A stretch of 64,000 nucleotides of DNA from Asterias rubens. Lineage: Eukaryota > Echinodermata > Asteroidea > Forcipulatida > Asteriidae. Location of the stretch: positions 11,597,047 through 11,661,046 of the forward strand of contig NC_047066.1 of assembly GCF_902459465.1 (NCBI RefSeq), given 5' to 3'. This document shows positions 31,398-42,166 of this stretch, one piece after another; within the stretch, counting starts at the first letter, position 1; every line of letters starts with the position of its first letter. The translations under genes were made by a program, and so were the position numbers. Under the pieces are notes generated by a model that did not search any database, was not told the origin of the DNA, and was given only the letters and a program-made list of their open reading frames with translations.

Positions 31398-32060
31398 ATG
31401 CGTGTACTTCACGTGTTAAATCTTGTTCTTTTGGTGTACTGTGACTACCTCTTGGCTGAAATCTGCCCTCCTGATTGGCACCGACACGGTGAGTCTTGTT
31501 ACTTCATTATAACTGACATGATGGATTGGTTTCAAGCAAATCGCACTTGTGCCGAGTCACGAGCAAACCTAGCCATCCCAACCTCTCAATCCGAACAGGA
31601 TTACATATGGGAACTATTCATGAATGAGTTCGATCAAACACCAGACACCAGTCTCTGGATTGGTTGTAATGACATCGAGGAGGAGGGAAAGTGGCAGCAA
31701 TGTCCGTTGAAGGGTGATACCAATGGATATGAGAATTGGGCGGACGGAGAACCAAACAATGGAGGCGACTCAGACTGTGTACAAATGTGGCTTGCTCTCA
31801 ATGGCCAATGGGACGATACTCTATGCAGTCGTAAAGACGAGTATGCAGTCTGTGAGCGACATGTGAAGAACACATTGGTATCCACCACGCAGACCGACAT
31901 TATTGGCCGCCTCACTCCTCAGTGCCTGCTACACCACGCCATGAAGGAGCTAATGGGCAATGGTGTTGCGTCGTGCGGCGAGTCTTGCCGATCACACCCT
32001 CGATGTCACTCCTTCAATCTGACGGAACACGATTGCCCACCTGGTAACAAGACCAATTAG
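31398..32060 (+). CDS. Lectin locus 3: intact secreted C-type lectin
   Basis: Encodes 220 residues in one exon. Signal peptide 1-20; C-type lectin domain about 23-152 with CPPDW, CYFI, CAESRANLAI, WIGCND, the loop CPLKGDTN, EPN at 118-120, WDD at 138-140 (usual WND) and a final AVC. EPN points to calcium-dependent mannose-type binding in the family; the Asp change leaves the specificity open. A possible N-glycan site is NRT 48-50. Residues about 170-220 form a cysteine tail (C175, C193, C197, C203, C213) with the SC.ESC.....CHSFN pattern of a PAN/apple domain core, but shorter. A likely role is innate recognition or coelomic/mucus lectin. Confidence 0.93.
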   Translation: MRVLHVLNLVLLVYCDYLLAEICPPDWHRHGESCYFIITDMMDWFQANRTCAESRANLAIPTSQSEQDYIWELFMNEFDQTPDTSLWIGCNDIEEEGKWQQCPLKGDTNGYENWADGEPNNGGDSDCVQMWLALNGQWDDTLCSRKDEYAVCERHVKNTLVSTTQTDIIGRLTPQCLLHHAMKELMGNGVASCGESCRSHPRCHSFNLTEHDCPPGNKTN

Positions 32061-32980
32061 AAACGACCGAAGAAGCAAATGACGGAGGCGTTAAGGATAT
32101 ACAAAATGTTTGAAAACTGAAACTGATCTCGACCCACAAATACAATGGGTAGAGACAGATCCAGAAACTTGACGGAGAGATTACATCTAGCTTGATTTGC
32201 AGAAAGACACAAGACAATCAAACAATAGGGGACTTTTTGGACGCTTGGTGGCAGCAGACTGGGACCGAGTTGGTTTGGGACCGAGTTGACCGGGTTCGTT
32301 TCAGGCGACGAGCGTGGACGACGAAAATAGAACGCCTGGGATTTGGAATCATTTACGGGTGAAGTCACCTTGTTTGCGCCGGGGACCATTTGCCTAAACT
32401 AATTCAAGTATTTAGCTTTCTTTTCAGAAATTATACCATGACATACAAAAACTCTTTGGCAGGAATACAAAAGCAGCAATTTTATTATGCTGACGTTTCT
32501 CTTGTGGTTGAGTGGGTCATTTGTATAGAGCTGCTTATCATACATAGGCAAAACATTTTGCTTTATAAAAATGCAGAAATTGAGCAGAATACCTGGACTC
32601 ACGACTTGTACAAAATGAGGAATGGTATTTGCTGTGTTTAGCTGCGTTTTGTGTTTTGAAAGCTATATGTAGTTTGGTCTGGTCCTGTGCCAATGACCTT
32701 TTAAAGGAAGAAACGCAGCGCTTACGTAATCAGGAATTGTGCTTACGCTAAGCGTAATCAACAGCTTAGCAGGGAATGTGTTCTTGAGCGTTATAATTCG
32801 CAACAAACAATTTACTACAGTTGACTAACTGTGCTCAATTCCTGTGAAACTGTCACTACAAAAACAGTGACTTAAAAATTTGATTTGCATTCACAGGACA
32901 ACCGTGCTTTATAATTAGTTGTGCAAAAGTAGGCCGGGGCGACTAGTGTGCTTAATTGTTAAAGTCGCGACTACAAATTA
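32061..32980. other. 3' flank of lectin locus 3
   Basis: No other gene is seen. A GGTGGCAGCAGACTGGG word near 32249 resembles the inner sequence of MITEs at 37.9 and 59.8 kb. From 32700 to 32790 short TGCTTACG-type repeats appear. Confidence 0.45.
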
Positions 32981-32983
32981 TTA

Positions 32984-33708
32984 GAGAGGTTTCGCAAGCG
33001 GGCGGATACAGATACAGATACCGATATGATAACCGTTACCGTTCACATCAGCCATGTGTTGAATTTTGTTTCGCAAACTATAGGTATGTTTCACTTGAGT
33101 GCGCTCGCATTCATCATGAGTGTTTTTCGGACATACATGACCGATTAGAGACCCCGTGTTTTGTACACTACATTTTCTCATCTTTTTGCTTGCAAATGAC
33201 TTAACAAATTCTATCTATATCAAGCACGATGTGAAAGCTATTCCGTGGGAAATATTTTTGATCGAGGACAAAAATACAACTAAAAATCTGCAAAACAGTA
33301 TCCATTTATCTACGACGTGTATAAGCTCCCGTATCCTGTATGAACGTACATGCAAAATACGATAGTCGCGGATACGCGTCACTTGAACACACAAAGTGTT
33401 CTCATCATTGTTGTCTTCTTCATGTCTGTCTTTGTTCGTTTTGTCAGTCCGTTCGTTCTTGTCCCCGTTTATTGTCTGTCACCAGGCATCCCTACATAAG
33501 CCTCGGCTTCCAGATGATGCCTCCATACTCTATGTATTTATTTTTCTCACCCTCATTAAATAGCTTTGTTTATTGGTTATTCCTTAAAAACATTGTTTGT
33601 ACTCTGTTTTCATGAAGTATGGAAATAAATATCAGTTTGAATGAATGAAATGAAAGTGTCGACGTATCGGTATCTGTATGTTTATCTGTACACTTGCGAA
33701 ACCGCTCT
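32984..33708. mobile_element. Inverted-repeat element with GTTTCGCA ends, second copy
   Basis: Ends AGAGAGGTTTCGCAAGCG and CACTTGCGAAACCGCTCT, with ATTATT on both flanks as a possible target duplication. GATAC-rich subterminal repeats follow the ends. A LINE-like 3' tail ending TGAATGAATGAAATGAA (about 33390-33655) lies inside, as in the element at 9932. Confidence 0.65.
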
Positions 33709-34417
33709 ATTATTTGAGTCGCGACTACTGTTTTTCTCTACTCCATTATAATCATGCCTACACGTTGACTTCAAAACTAGTCCCGACTACCTGTTTGGTG
33801 AAACAGTTGTGTTGCTTACTACTATTCGCAACATAATTAATGTTGCGCTTGCGGCACATTGCGGCACAAATCTTGAGAATCCGTAATTTATCTCGACAAG
33901 TGTCGTAGTTGGGTTTGAGGTGCGACTAGTCGAGTAGTAAATTTCACTAGTCACCTAGGCCTATCATGATGGGAACTTGCATACTGAAAAATCCTGTGCG
34001 AATGGGCCCAATATGCTCTGCTCTGGAAGCAAATATTCAGTGCTAAGCAGAAGCAGTGTTTTCTGCGCTTACGTCAAGCGAAATAGACTACTAAGCAGGG
34101 ATTTATTTTGTTTGTGTGCTTCCAAGCTCACACTTTGTATTACGTGCTTGCACAGTAAGCAGAAAATGGTGATCGTAAGCGCAGAGTTTGGTGGCCGTTA
34201 AGAGTAAAGCGAAATCCACTCGTGCTAAATCAAACATCAAACCACTCACCAAATACAAGGATTTTATCCTTAATGTAGTTTTTTTGTGACATGACATTGG
34301 ACTCTTAAATTACTGCATTAAACTCAAGAAACCAACAAATCAAACAATCCTGAGTCAAATATTAGTTTTATTTACATTTATTAAACTTTTTATTTGAACT
34401 TTTTGAGATAAACATTT

Positions 34418-35075
34418 CAACTGAACATTTGACTAGTAATAACATCTCCTCAAGTATACAGACCACTCATATTACATACCGCCCTCTAGTGACAGTAAAA
34501 AATATTTAATGGAAGACAACAATAGCAATTTTGTAAACGCTTTTTGTTTCAGCCTGTTCTCCTAAACCATAACTTGAAAAGAGTTATATCATATATCAAA
34601 TTAAAGACTAGGACCTAAGCTTAATTCCTCATGTAATTTTGTTTTTAAATTCTTCATTAATTAACCACGTGACCCTCATTTGCATATTTAATGGGGAATC
34701 TTTGTAACACCATATCTCAAGAAGTACCGGGCCGATTTTTAACCTGTTTTTAAACTGAACATTTGACTAGTAAAAAGGAGATGTTGATAGTTAGACCACT
34801 CATCTTACATACCGCCCTCTATTGACCAGTAAAAATATTTAATGGAAGAAAACCAAAGCATTAGTTTGTAAACGTTTTTTGTTTAAGCCTTATCTCCCAA
34901 ACCATAATACGAAAGAGTGCGTTTATTATACTAAATTGAAGCATAGAACATAAGCTTTTCTTAAAATGTTTTTTTTTAATTCTTAATTAGTTAACCACGT
35001 GACCCTCATTTGCATATTTAATTGGAAAATCTTTGTAGCACAATATCTCAAGAAGTACAGGGCCGATTGTTACCC
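34418..35075. repeat. Two direct repeats of about 334 bp
   Basis: Each begins at CTGAACATTTGACTAGTAA and includes ACATACCGCCCTCTA, AAACGTTTTTTGTTT, a TATATCAAATTAAAG-type block, ACCACGTGACCCTCATTTGC and ACCATATCTCAAGAAGTAC. A part also occurs at 47180-47345. Confidence 0.75.
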
Positions 35076-35610
35076 TGTTTGTAGTTAAAGACTCCTTGGG
35101 ATTGGAGATTAATTTGGAAAAACCGTGACCTCAAGTTGACCTCTACTTCCGGGTCAACCAGAAGTGGGACCATATCTCAAGTACTGTACAACCGATTTTC
35201 AAACATTTTTAAGTTTTAGACCCCTAAGGCGTTAAAAATAAACTTTGAAAAACCGTGACTTCAAGTTGACCTCTACTTCCGGGTCAACCGGAAGTTGGAC
35301 CATATCTCAAGAAGTACACGGCCGATTTTTAGACTGTTGGTAGTTATAGACTCCTTGGGGATTGGAGATAAATTGCAAAAACCGTGACCTCAACTTGACC
35401 TCTACTTCCGGGTCAACCCAAAGTGGGACAATATCGATGTTCAAACTTTTTTCAGTTAGAGACTCCTTTGGTATTGAAGATTAGCATTAGGTTACCATTA
35501 CCCCATGTCGACCTCTACTTCCGGGTCAACCGGAAGTGGCACCATAACTCAAGACACTGTTCAACATGTTCAAACTTGTTTTCAGTTATAGACTCCTTGG
35601 TCATTTTAGC
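35040..35610. repeat. About 128-bp tandem repeat, five units
   Basis: Each unit carries ATATCTCAAG, an ACCGATTTT-type word, AGACTCCTTGG, AAAAACCGTGACCTCAA and TTGACCTCTACTTCCGGGTC. Divergence grows to the right. Confidence 0.8.
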
Positions 35611-35980
35611 ACATAATCCAATCATAAGAACACGGAACAGCTTTGTGTTTGTTCACAAACGCCTAATGTCTAGTTATGGAATGAGTTAATTTTCTTGTAC
35701 AGTATACAGATATTTCATGCATCACCAGTGTGTCCGAACTAGAGCTATTGCAACAGTTCTGTTGTTTTGTCTCGATCTTTTTTCGTAAGCGATTATTTTC
35801 GATTTTTGGTTTTCTGCAGGCTTCATTAATGATTTTACTACTCTGTATACTTTTTGTATGTAAATTAATGAATAAATAATCAGCATTTATTTTTATAATG
35901 CATCTCTTTGAAACCGCTTGCCTTGTGTGTGTTTTCGTCTATCCTAGACTGTGTACCAGGCAACCCACCTGGATTTCCAC

Positions 35981-36345
35981 CTTAAAGGGAAGGTACACGT
36001 TTAGTAATTGTCTTCTCACTTGGTGTATCCCATCATAAGCATAAAATAACAGCCTGTGAAAATTTGGGCTCAATCGGTCATCGAAGTTGCGAGAAAATGA
36101 TAAAAGAAAAAACACCCTTGTTGGACGAATTTGTGTGCTTTCAGATAAGAATAAAAGACTTTTAGCTAGAAGTCTTTTATTATTTTAATGAGAAATTACC
36201 TCTTTCTCAAAAACTACGTTACTTCAGAGGGAGTTATTTCCCTCAATGTTTTATACAATCAACCGCTCTCCAATGCTCGTTACCAAGTCAGTTTTTAAGT
36301 TAATATTTGTTTTGAGAAACTACCAAATGTGTACCTTCCCTTTAA
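35981..36345. mobile_element. MITE, sister family of the 390-bp MITE
   Basis: Ends AAAGGGAAGGTACACGTTTAG and the inverse AAATGTGTACCTTCCCTTTA. The internal order is that of the 390-bp family (CTCAATCGGTCATCGAAG, an AAGTCTTTTATT inverted centre, ACGTTACTTCAGAGGGAG). Confidence 0.85.
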
Positions 36346-37284
36346 ATAAAATTATGTCGTCTCGTACCATGAGTGGCTTTCAAGGAAAGGAATACAAGTC
36401 AATGTCCTGTATTTACAAGTCGGTGCTCAACATTGGGCATGATACCCCCCCCTCACATCTTATTGCGTCTCCATTGTGTTTGAAAGCTGACTCGGTGCAC
36501 AGTGCATACTACATTGTATGTGGGAATAGACGATGCCCGATGAGGACGCCAGCGTGCTTGGGTCTCTAAAGACTTGATGCAGTTCTTCCATGGTTCTTCC
36601 AAGGTGTGGCTGGGAGGCAGGACGACGGACCATCTATACATGAACTGTTGCTCTACGAACTACCCTGAAGCCAGGTACGGCTTTCTTTACCAAACCGGGG
36701 GGGGGGGGTACTAGGGGCAGTGGGAGCAAATATTCCGCAACAGCGCCCCTATGTTTGTAAGGTCGCCGTAACCGAGTTGGTGCAAGTTACAACAGGCAGT
36801 GACAACAAGATAGTTTTGAATTTTAACGTTAGTTTATTCGGCGTATTTACAGGCTTTAGAATACAAATTATGTTTAAACGACAGCCATGGTTCTCCGAAA
36901 TTTAAAAAATAGAACCAGAATTAAGTACATTGAAGTTACACAAGTAAATATCTGCCTATCTTTTCCAAATGTAAATTTGGAGATGCATTTTTTTCGAAGG
37001 CATTTATGCTAGGATTCCAAATGGTTATGCTATAACGTCTGAATGTTTGAGATATGGTGACAATGAAAACTACATCATAAAATTAGAAGCTAATAAACTG
37101 CGAATCATTAAGTCGAAAATAACGTGCATGTATATATTTTTACCTCAATCCACTCAGTAATGTTCAAGTCGGTAATATTTAAACTTATTTACACAATGTT
37201 GCATTCAAAGTGTTCATACAGTTTTGCATCTTTGATTAATATTGACAAACTACATTCACAAATTCTAATGCGCTTACAGGGATG

Positions 37285-37620
37285 TACTTTTTCCTAACAC
37301 AAAACACAATGTCCACAGATTTACATTAAACTTACACAGTTTGAAGATTATGATAGTGGAAAGCTTCCCTTGAAATTTTACTCACTGAGGTGCTGTAGTT
37401 TTTGAGAAATGAGTAAAACAAATAATTTTCGTCTCAGTTTAAGCATGTAAAAACGTATAAACCAGTTATGCTATGTTATTTCATGACTGGTTAATGGGAT
37501 TTTACTGGTTAATGGGATTTTACTGGTTAATGGGATTTTACATGCTGACATAATTTTCGTTTCATGCTGACATAGTTTAATGTAAGTCTGTGGACATTTT
37601 GAAAAAGTACCCGAATCCTT
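37285..37620. mobile_element. Third-family MITE-like repeat
   Basis: Starts GGGATGTACTTTTTCC and ends AAAAAGTACCCGAATCC; inside, CACAGATTTACATTAAACTTACACAG and its partial inverse TTAATGTAAGTCTGTGGAC. A TGGTTAATGGGATTTTAC unit is tandemly repeated three times near 37490-37545. Confidence 0.65.
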
Positions 37621-37865
37621 TAATTGATTTCCGGTCGCATGTATAGCCTACTCCCGTTTAGCGATACCTTTTTATATTTCAGCAACAGTTAAGCGGTTTA
37701 AAACAGGTGCATGTTGTCTACGATCACAGTTTTGAATACCAATGTTTCTCCACCATACGATACATTAAAAAATATTAACATTATTTAAATAATATTATTT
37801 AAAACATGAACACGTTTACTACGTCTGGTTGTTTTCATTAACTGATAAGATTATTGCGAACGAAA

Positions 37866-38228
37866 TATTTGTTCTAATGGACCCTTCCCAAGAATTATGA
37901 TAATTACATTCACGCATGCGTGAATACCCTATGGGAGACTTTCTGGGACGATAGAGGGCAGCAGACTTACCGGGTAAATCCATTGTTCTCAGAATTATGC
38001 GCATGTTCAGAACTACGTAAACAATGGAAATTTACCCGGTATGTCTGCTGCCACCTAGCGTTGGAAAGTCTCCTATTGGTTGTGCACTAAGCAGACGCGC
38101 AAACGCGTCTGCGTCACGCAGCCATTAGCCGTGTACAAACAGCGCGATGTTTCCTTATTATTTTTTGCCAACCAAAATTTTAGTGCGCTTGCGCTATGTG
38201 CAATTTACATAGTTTCGTGGGAAGGGTC
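37866..38228. mobile_element. Inverted-repeat element carrying a nested MITE
   Basis: Ends GGACCCTTCCCAAGAATTATG and CATAGTTTCGTGGGAAGGGTC match those of 23864-24075. Element 37934-38072 is inserted inside. Confidence 0.65.
37934..38072. mobile_element. Fold-back MITE with CTCF-like words in both arms
   Basis: About 50-bp arms: GGAGACTTTC, GAGGGCAGCAGAC, TACCGGGTAAAT, CCATTGTT on the left, mirrored on the right. A relative is at 59768-59902. The words ATAGAGGGCAGCAG and, on minus, CGCTAGGTGGCAGCAG fit the general CTCF core as I know it. Confidence 0.7.
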
Positions 38229-38739
38229 TATTGCATCGAAAGAAATAAATGACTATAAATGTTTTTTTTGTTTGCCGTGATACTTCCAGTTCCTTGTTCA
38301 ATAGACCATCCACAAGAGTAATTGACAGATATTTTAGTCCTCACACCGTCATCTGCAGTAAAACCGAGAGCAAAACTCTCGTTATAATTGCGGGGTCCTT
38401 GTATACAAGTACTCTGAGAGTCTGTCAACGATATAGTTATATCCTTTCTCTTTCGATTACAATATAAGCGCTCAACTTCAAAAGTAGTTTTTCTTGCGTT
38501 TGAAATGGTTTAGTCCTTTAAAATGCTGTAGAAACAGTTTGACATGCAACAGTCAGTTATATTTCTCCAATAACTTTCTGGATTTGTAGTCAACGATTCT
38601 TATTTCACTTTTGTCCACTATCCGATTGGATTTCATTGTTTAGTTCTCCATTTGCCTGATTTTGATTCTCAAACAGTGGGTTTCGCCCTTCTATACTGAT
38701 GTTATTGTGGGTTGAGGCTCCTATAAGTATTGTTAGAAG

Positions 38740-38880
38740 CTTTGCATGGTGTGGAGAAATAAGAAGAAACTATAAATCAATAGTAAACTTGCAGGTACAA
38801 CCATGTGTAAATCTCTTAGGGTGAGTGTCGGCTCTGAAAAGAGCCGGTTGGGTCTCGACGTTTCGAACAGTATTCCTATA
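38740..38880 (-). repeat. Retroelement-end repeat, truncated
   Basis: Has the CTATAAAT-TAAACTTGCAGGTAC and GAGCCGGTTGGGTCTCGACG blocks, then TTTCGAACAGTA, where it stops. The CTGAAGAC part is lost. Confidence 0.55.
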
Positions 38881-38931
38881 GTTCAAACAAGTGGTCATAG
38901 ATGCCTCCATCATTTTCTTCGTCAGTCGTTT

Positions 38932-39591
38932 CTAAGTGGTCTTGTTACCAGGCGGGCAATCTTGTTCCATCAGCTTGAAGGAGTGACTTCGGGGGTGTGA
39001 TCGGCAAGACTTGCCGCACGACGTAACACCATTGCCCATTAGCTCCTTCATGGCGTGGTGTAGCAGGCACTGAGGAGTGAGGCGGCCGTTAATGTCGGTC
39101 TGCGTGGTGGATACCGGTGTGATATTCACATGTTGCACACAGACTGCGTAAATGTCTTTACGACTGCATTGAGTATCGTCCCATTGGCCATTACCTGTAT
39201 CCCACATTTTGACACAATCTGATTGAGGCATATTGTTTGGTTCTCCGTCCGCCCAATTCTCATATCCTTTGGTCTCACCATTCAACGGGCAGTGCTGCCA
39301 CTTTCCCTCCTCCTCGATGTCATTACAACCAATCCACAGACTGGTGTCTGGTGTTTGATCAAACTCATTCATGAATAGTTCCCATATGTAATCCTGTTCG
39401 GATTGAGAGGTTGGGATGGCTAGGTTTGCTCGTGACTCGGCACAAGTGCGATTTGCTTGAAACCAATCCATCATGTCAGTTATAATGAAGTAACATGACT
39501 CGCCGTATCGGTGCCAATCAGGAGGGCAAACTTCAGCCAAAATATGGCCAGAACAAACATACAGTGCAAGAATTACTTGAATAATGTTCAT
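38932..39591 (-). CDS. Lectin locus 4: intact secreted C-type lectin
   Basis: Encodes 219 residues from the ATG at 39591. An ATG nine codons upstream is in frame, but the inner one starts a proper signal peptide (MNIIQVILALYVCSG) that aligns with locus 1. The lectin domain has CPPDW, WIGCND, the loop CPLNGETK, EPN followed by NMPQSD (locus 3 has NGGDSD), WDD and AVC. The tail has the same cysteine pattern except that the fourth position is Ser (HPRSHSF in place of HPRCHSF), leaving an odd cysteine. It shares a long 3' flank with locus 1. Secreted, calcium-dependent sugar binding is expected. Confidence 0.92.
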   Translation of the reverse strand: MNIIQVILALYVCSGHILAEVCPPDWHRYGESCYFIITDMMDWFQANRTCAESRANLAIPTSQSEQDYIWELFMNEFDQTPDTSLWIGCNDIEEEGKWQHCPLNGETKGYENWADGEPNNMPQSDCVKMWDTGNGQWDDTQCSRKDIYAVCVQHVNITPVSTTQTDINGRLTPQCLLHHAMKELMGNGVTSCGKSCRSHPRSHSFKLMEQDCPPGNKTT

Positions 39592-39595
39592 GATT

Positions 39596-40430
39596 CTGTA
39601 TGACAGGAATAACACCACAAGAATAAATCAAATGAGGACTAAAATGTAGACAGCGATATAACCAATTCCAATAAGTTATAACAGTTGAGTTTAGAAACGG
39701 ATGCTCTCTGGCGCTGTAAACTAGAAACGTTGTCGTTGGAGCCGAATTGTCGAATCCAGATTTAATCAAAACCAGCTTTGGGTAATACCATTGTCAACGT
39801 TTTAATATAAATCAATATTTTTTTTTTTTAATATTGACTTGCATTAAACAATGAGGTTGGTTGGTTACCTGCCAAAATAGCTTGTTTTGTGCACGCAATT
39901 TTAGTGGTCCCCTGCTACCCTTTACTTAATTAGGCCTGTACAGAATCTTCCATTGTTTAATTTTAATCTTATAGCTTGGCGTTCCCATTTTTCTCTTTAA
40001 TCTTTCCCTCTAAAATGAAAGGCAAAGTCGCGAAATCTGTATATTTTTTTTATATTTTTTTTGGCAATGCTCAAGTTTACACATACATGTAACAATGCAA
40101 CAAACAAGTATATCAAGGAAAAACAAAGAGGGGAAAAAAAAAACACACAAAAAACAGACAATCCGGTAACCTCGCATCTTATTTAAAAAAGGTCATTTCA
40201 AGAGCAGTCCACTTATTATCAAATTTGTACAGGTTGTTGTTGTCCAAAGCTATTTTTTTCTCATCCCATAGTGACTGCAATCACAAAGCCACGAGTCCAC
40301 GTTCAAAAAATATAGGGAGCGCTTTCCAGGGTAAAGCACAACAATATTTCGATAAACACAAGTAATAAATGTTGTTAGTATTTGTACATGCATTGTTATC
40401 GAGGTGGACGATTAGGTTTAGAAAGCTGTG
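39596..40430. other. Intergenic stretch right of lectin locus 4
   Basis: No gene is recognised. It has T- and A-rich runs (39825, 40045, 40130) and otherwise unique-looking sequence. Confidence 0.5.
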
Positions 40431-40436
40431 TGTGTA

Positions 40437-40740
40437 ATATACACTGGACACTATTGGTAATTGTCAAAGACTAGCCTTCACGGTTGGTGTATCTCAACAT
40501 ATGCATAAAATAACAAACCTGTGAAAATTTGAGCTCGATGGTCGTCGAAGTTGCGAGATAATAATGAAAGAAAAACACCCTCGTCACACGAAGTTGTGTG
40601 CTTTCAGATGCTTGATTTTTGAACCTCAAAATCTATCAGTGGTCTCGAAATCATATTCGTGGAAAATTACCTCTTTCTCGAGACTATACGTTACTTCAGA
40701 GGGAGCCGTTTATCATAATGTTTATACTATCAACAGCTGC
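40437..40740. mobile_element. 390-bp MITE, truncated on the right
   Basis: CACTGGACACTATTGG end, then family blocks in order to ATACTATCAACAGCTGC, where the match stops. The right end is missing. Confidence 0.85.
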
Positions 40741-40788
40741 ATGTACTAGCATGTAATGTTGGTAAAGAATTTGAATGCGTATCTCTAT

Positions 40789-41042
40789 GGGTGCGTTCGA
40801 TTAGCTTCCCTGGGTCGACCCCGCGGTGCTCACTCGGGTGAGGCCCTGACAAGAGCTAATCGAACGATCACACTCGTCCTCTCGTGGTGAAGCTCTTGCA
40901 CCTCTGTTCACCCCCAAATGACCCACTCCACAAGCAGGGCACAGGGGGCTGACCAGGGTGAGCCCCTTGAATGACGTCAAAGCTATTCAAACGCACCGGG
41001 GGAAGACCGTGGTCGACCTAGGGAAGCTAAATGAATGCACCC
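40789..41042. mobile_element. Inverted-repeat element GGGTGCGTTCG, copy 1
   Basis: Ends GGGTGCGTTCGATTAGCTTC and GAAGCTAAATGAATGCACCC, continuing as CCCTGGGTCGACC / GGTCGACCTAGGG. TAT flanks both sides, a possible 3-bp target duplication. It has no coding capacity. Confidence 0.8.
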
Positions 41043-41045
41043 TAT

Positions 41046-42000
41046 GTGAACTGAATGTAGGTTAAAGGTGAATGTACACACCGTCTAGAGGGGCGGTCTC
41101 TGGCGTTATTCACGAACCTCGAAATGTGACGTCAGATTCTGTGGGATTCAGAAGAGGGCGCTATTGGAATAATTTTGGCGTGGTTTGTGCACAGTTCGCC
41201 GTGGGGGGGGGGGGGGCGGGGAACAGAATCTCTGGTGACAGAATCTCCCGCCAAGCCAGCGTACTTTTAATGAGCCTCATTAGATTGTGCACTTTAATCC
41301 AGGTCCAATGCCTTTTCGAAACCAGTGCTTAGGTTGGGCTTGGGCTCCGTCCACTACGATTGACTCCACATAAAGAAAGCGTACATTTACAATTACTAAA
41401 CCTGACAATAAGCCCAAGCCTGGAAGCACCCGAAGTGGTTTCAAAAAGGCCATTACCAGCCTAAAGGTGGGGTTGTCGATGATGTGTTCTTCTTTGATTT
41501 GATTAGATTTTTTTTTTTTACGTTTGTTTCTTTATTCTTGTAAAACAATTATTGATCATTTATTGTCCCTATTCTGAAATGTGTACACGTGTTTAAGCTG
41601 ATTTGGTTTGAATCCTGCTTTGTCACTATCTCTATACATTTATGTATGCCTATGTGGGGTAACATTTAGGTATTGGTTTGGTTTAGCTGAAGTGTTAATA
41701 ATTTATTAATTAAATGAAAGATTCACTGGTTATACAGTCCTTCTTAAGAAATGTGTTCTCAAAGGCGTCGTTTTTATTTTTTTTTTTTTGGGGGGGGGTT
41801 TGGGGGGAGTTCGTTCGTTATTTTTTAATCGATTCATGTGACACTTATATCATTGTGTCGTGACTGCATGTCTTAATTGTGTTCTCATGAACTCTTTCGA
41901 AGATTTTCTCTTCTTCCTCTCTTTGTTATTCTTCTCTCTTTCTCATGCGTCTTCGGATGTGGTACTTCTGTCCAAGAGGAGAATAGTGGGTTTCAGCATG
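41046..42000. other. Intergenic, simple-sequence rich
   Basis: G run at 41203-41217, T runs near 41510 and 41775, G run near 41790. No gene is seen. Confidence 0.5.
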
Positions 42001-42013
42001 TAACAAATAAAAA

Positions 42014-42166
42014 TTACGGCACTTTTTACCCGGCACCCTAGCTGCCAGGTAAAGTGCCGTAAGTTTTACAAACTACCCTTTCAATGCACAATTTGCAAAA
42101 CTTCCACCGTGAAATTTACGGCACTTTACCTGGCACCCTAGCTGCCAGGTAAAGTGCCGTAAATTT
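42014..42166. repeat. Two related hairpins in tandem
   Basis: The second has perfect 24-base arms (42112-42135, 42143-42166) around a CCCTAGC loop. The first (42014-42062) has the same loop and arms with a few changes. The shared arm core is ACGGCACTTTACCTGGCA. Confidence 0.9.

Larger units (their letters stand above)
36760..38900. repeat. Segmental duplication, copy 2 (lectin 3' flank)
   Basis: Partner of 13160-16434. It lacks the 1.3-kb element and the LINE-like piece of copy 1, but carries its own insertions at 37285-37620 (MITE-like) and 37934-38072. Confidence 0.75.

Noticed and set aside
35040-35610. CRISPR-like array from regular repeats
   Set aside because: Units are contiguous tandem repeats without unique spacers, in a eukaryotic genome.
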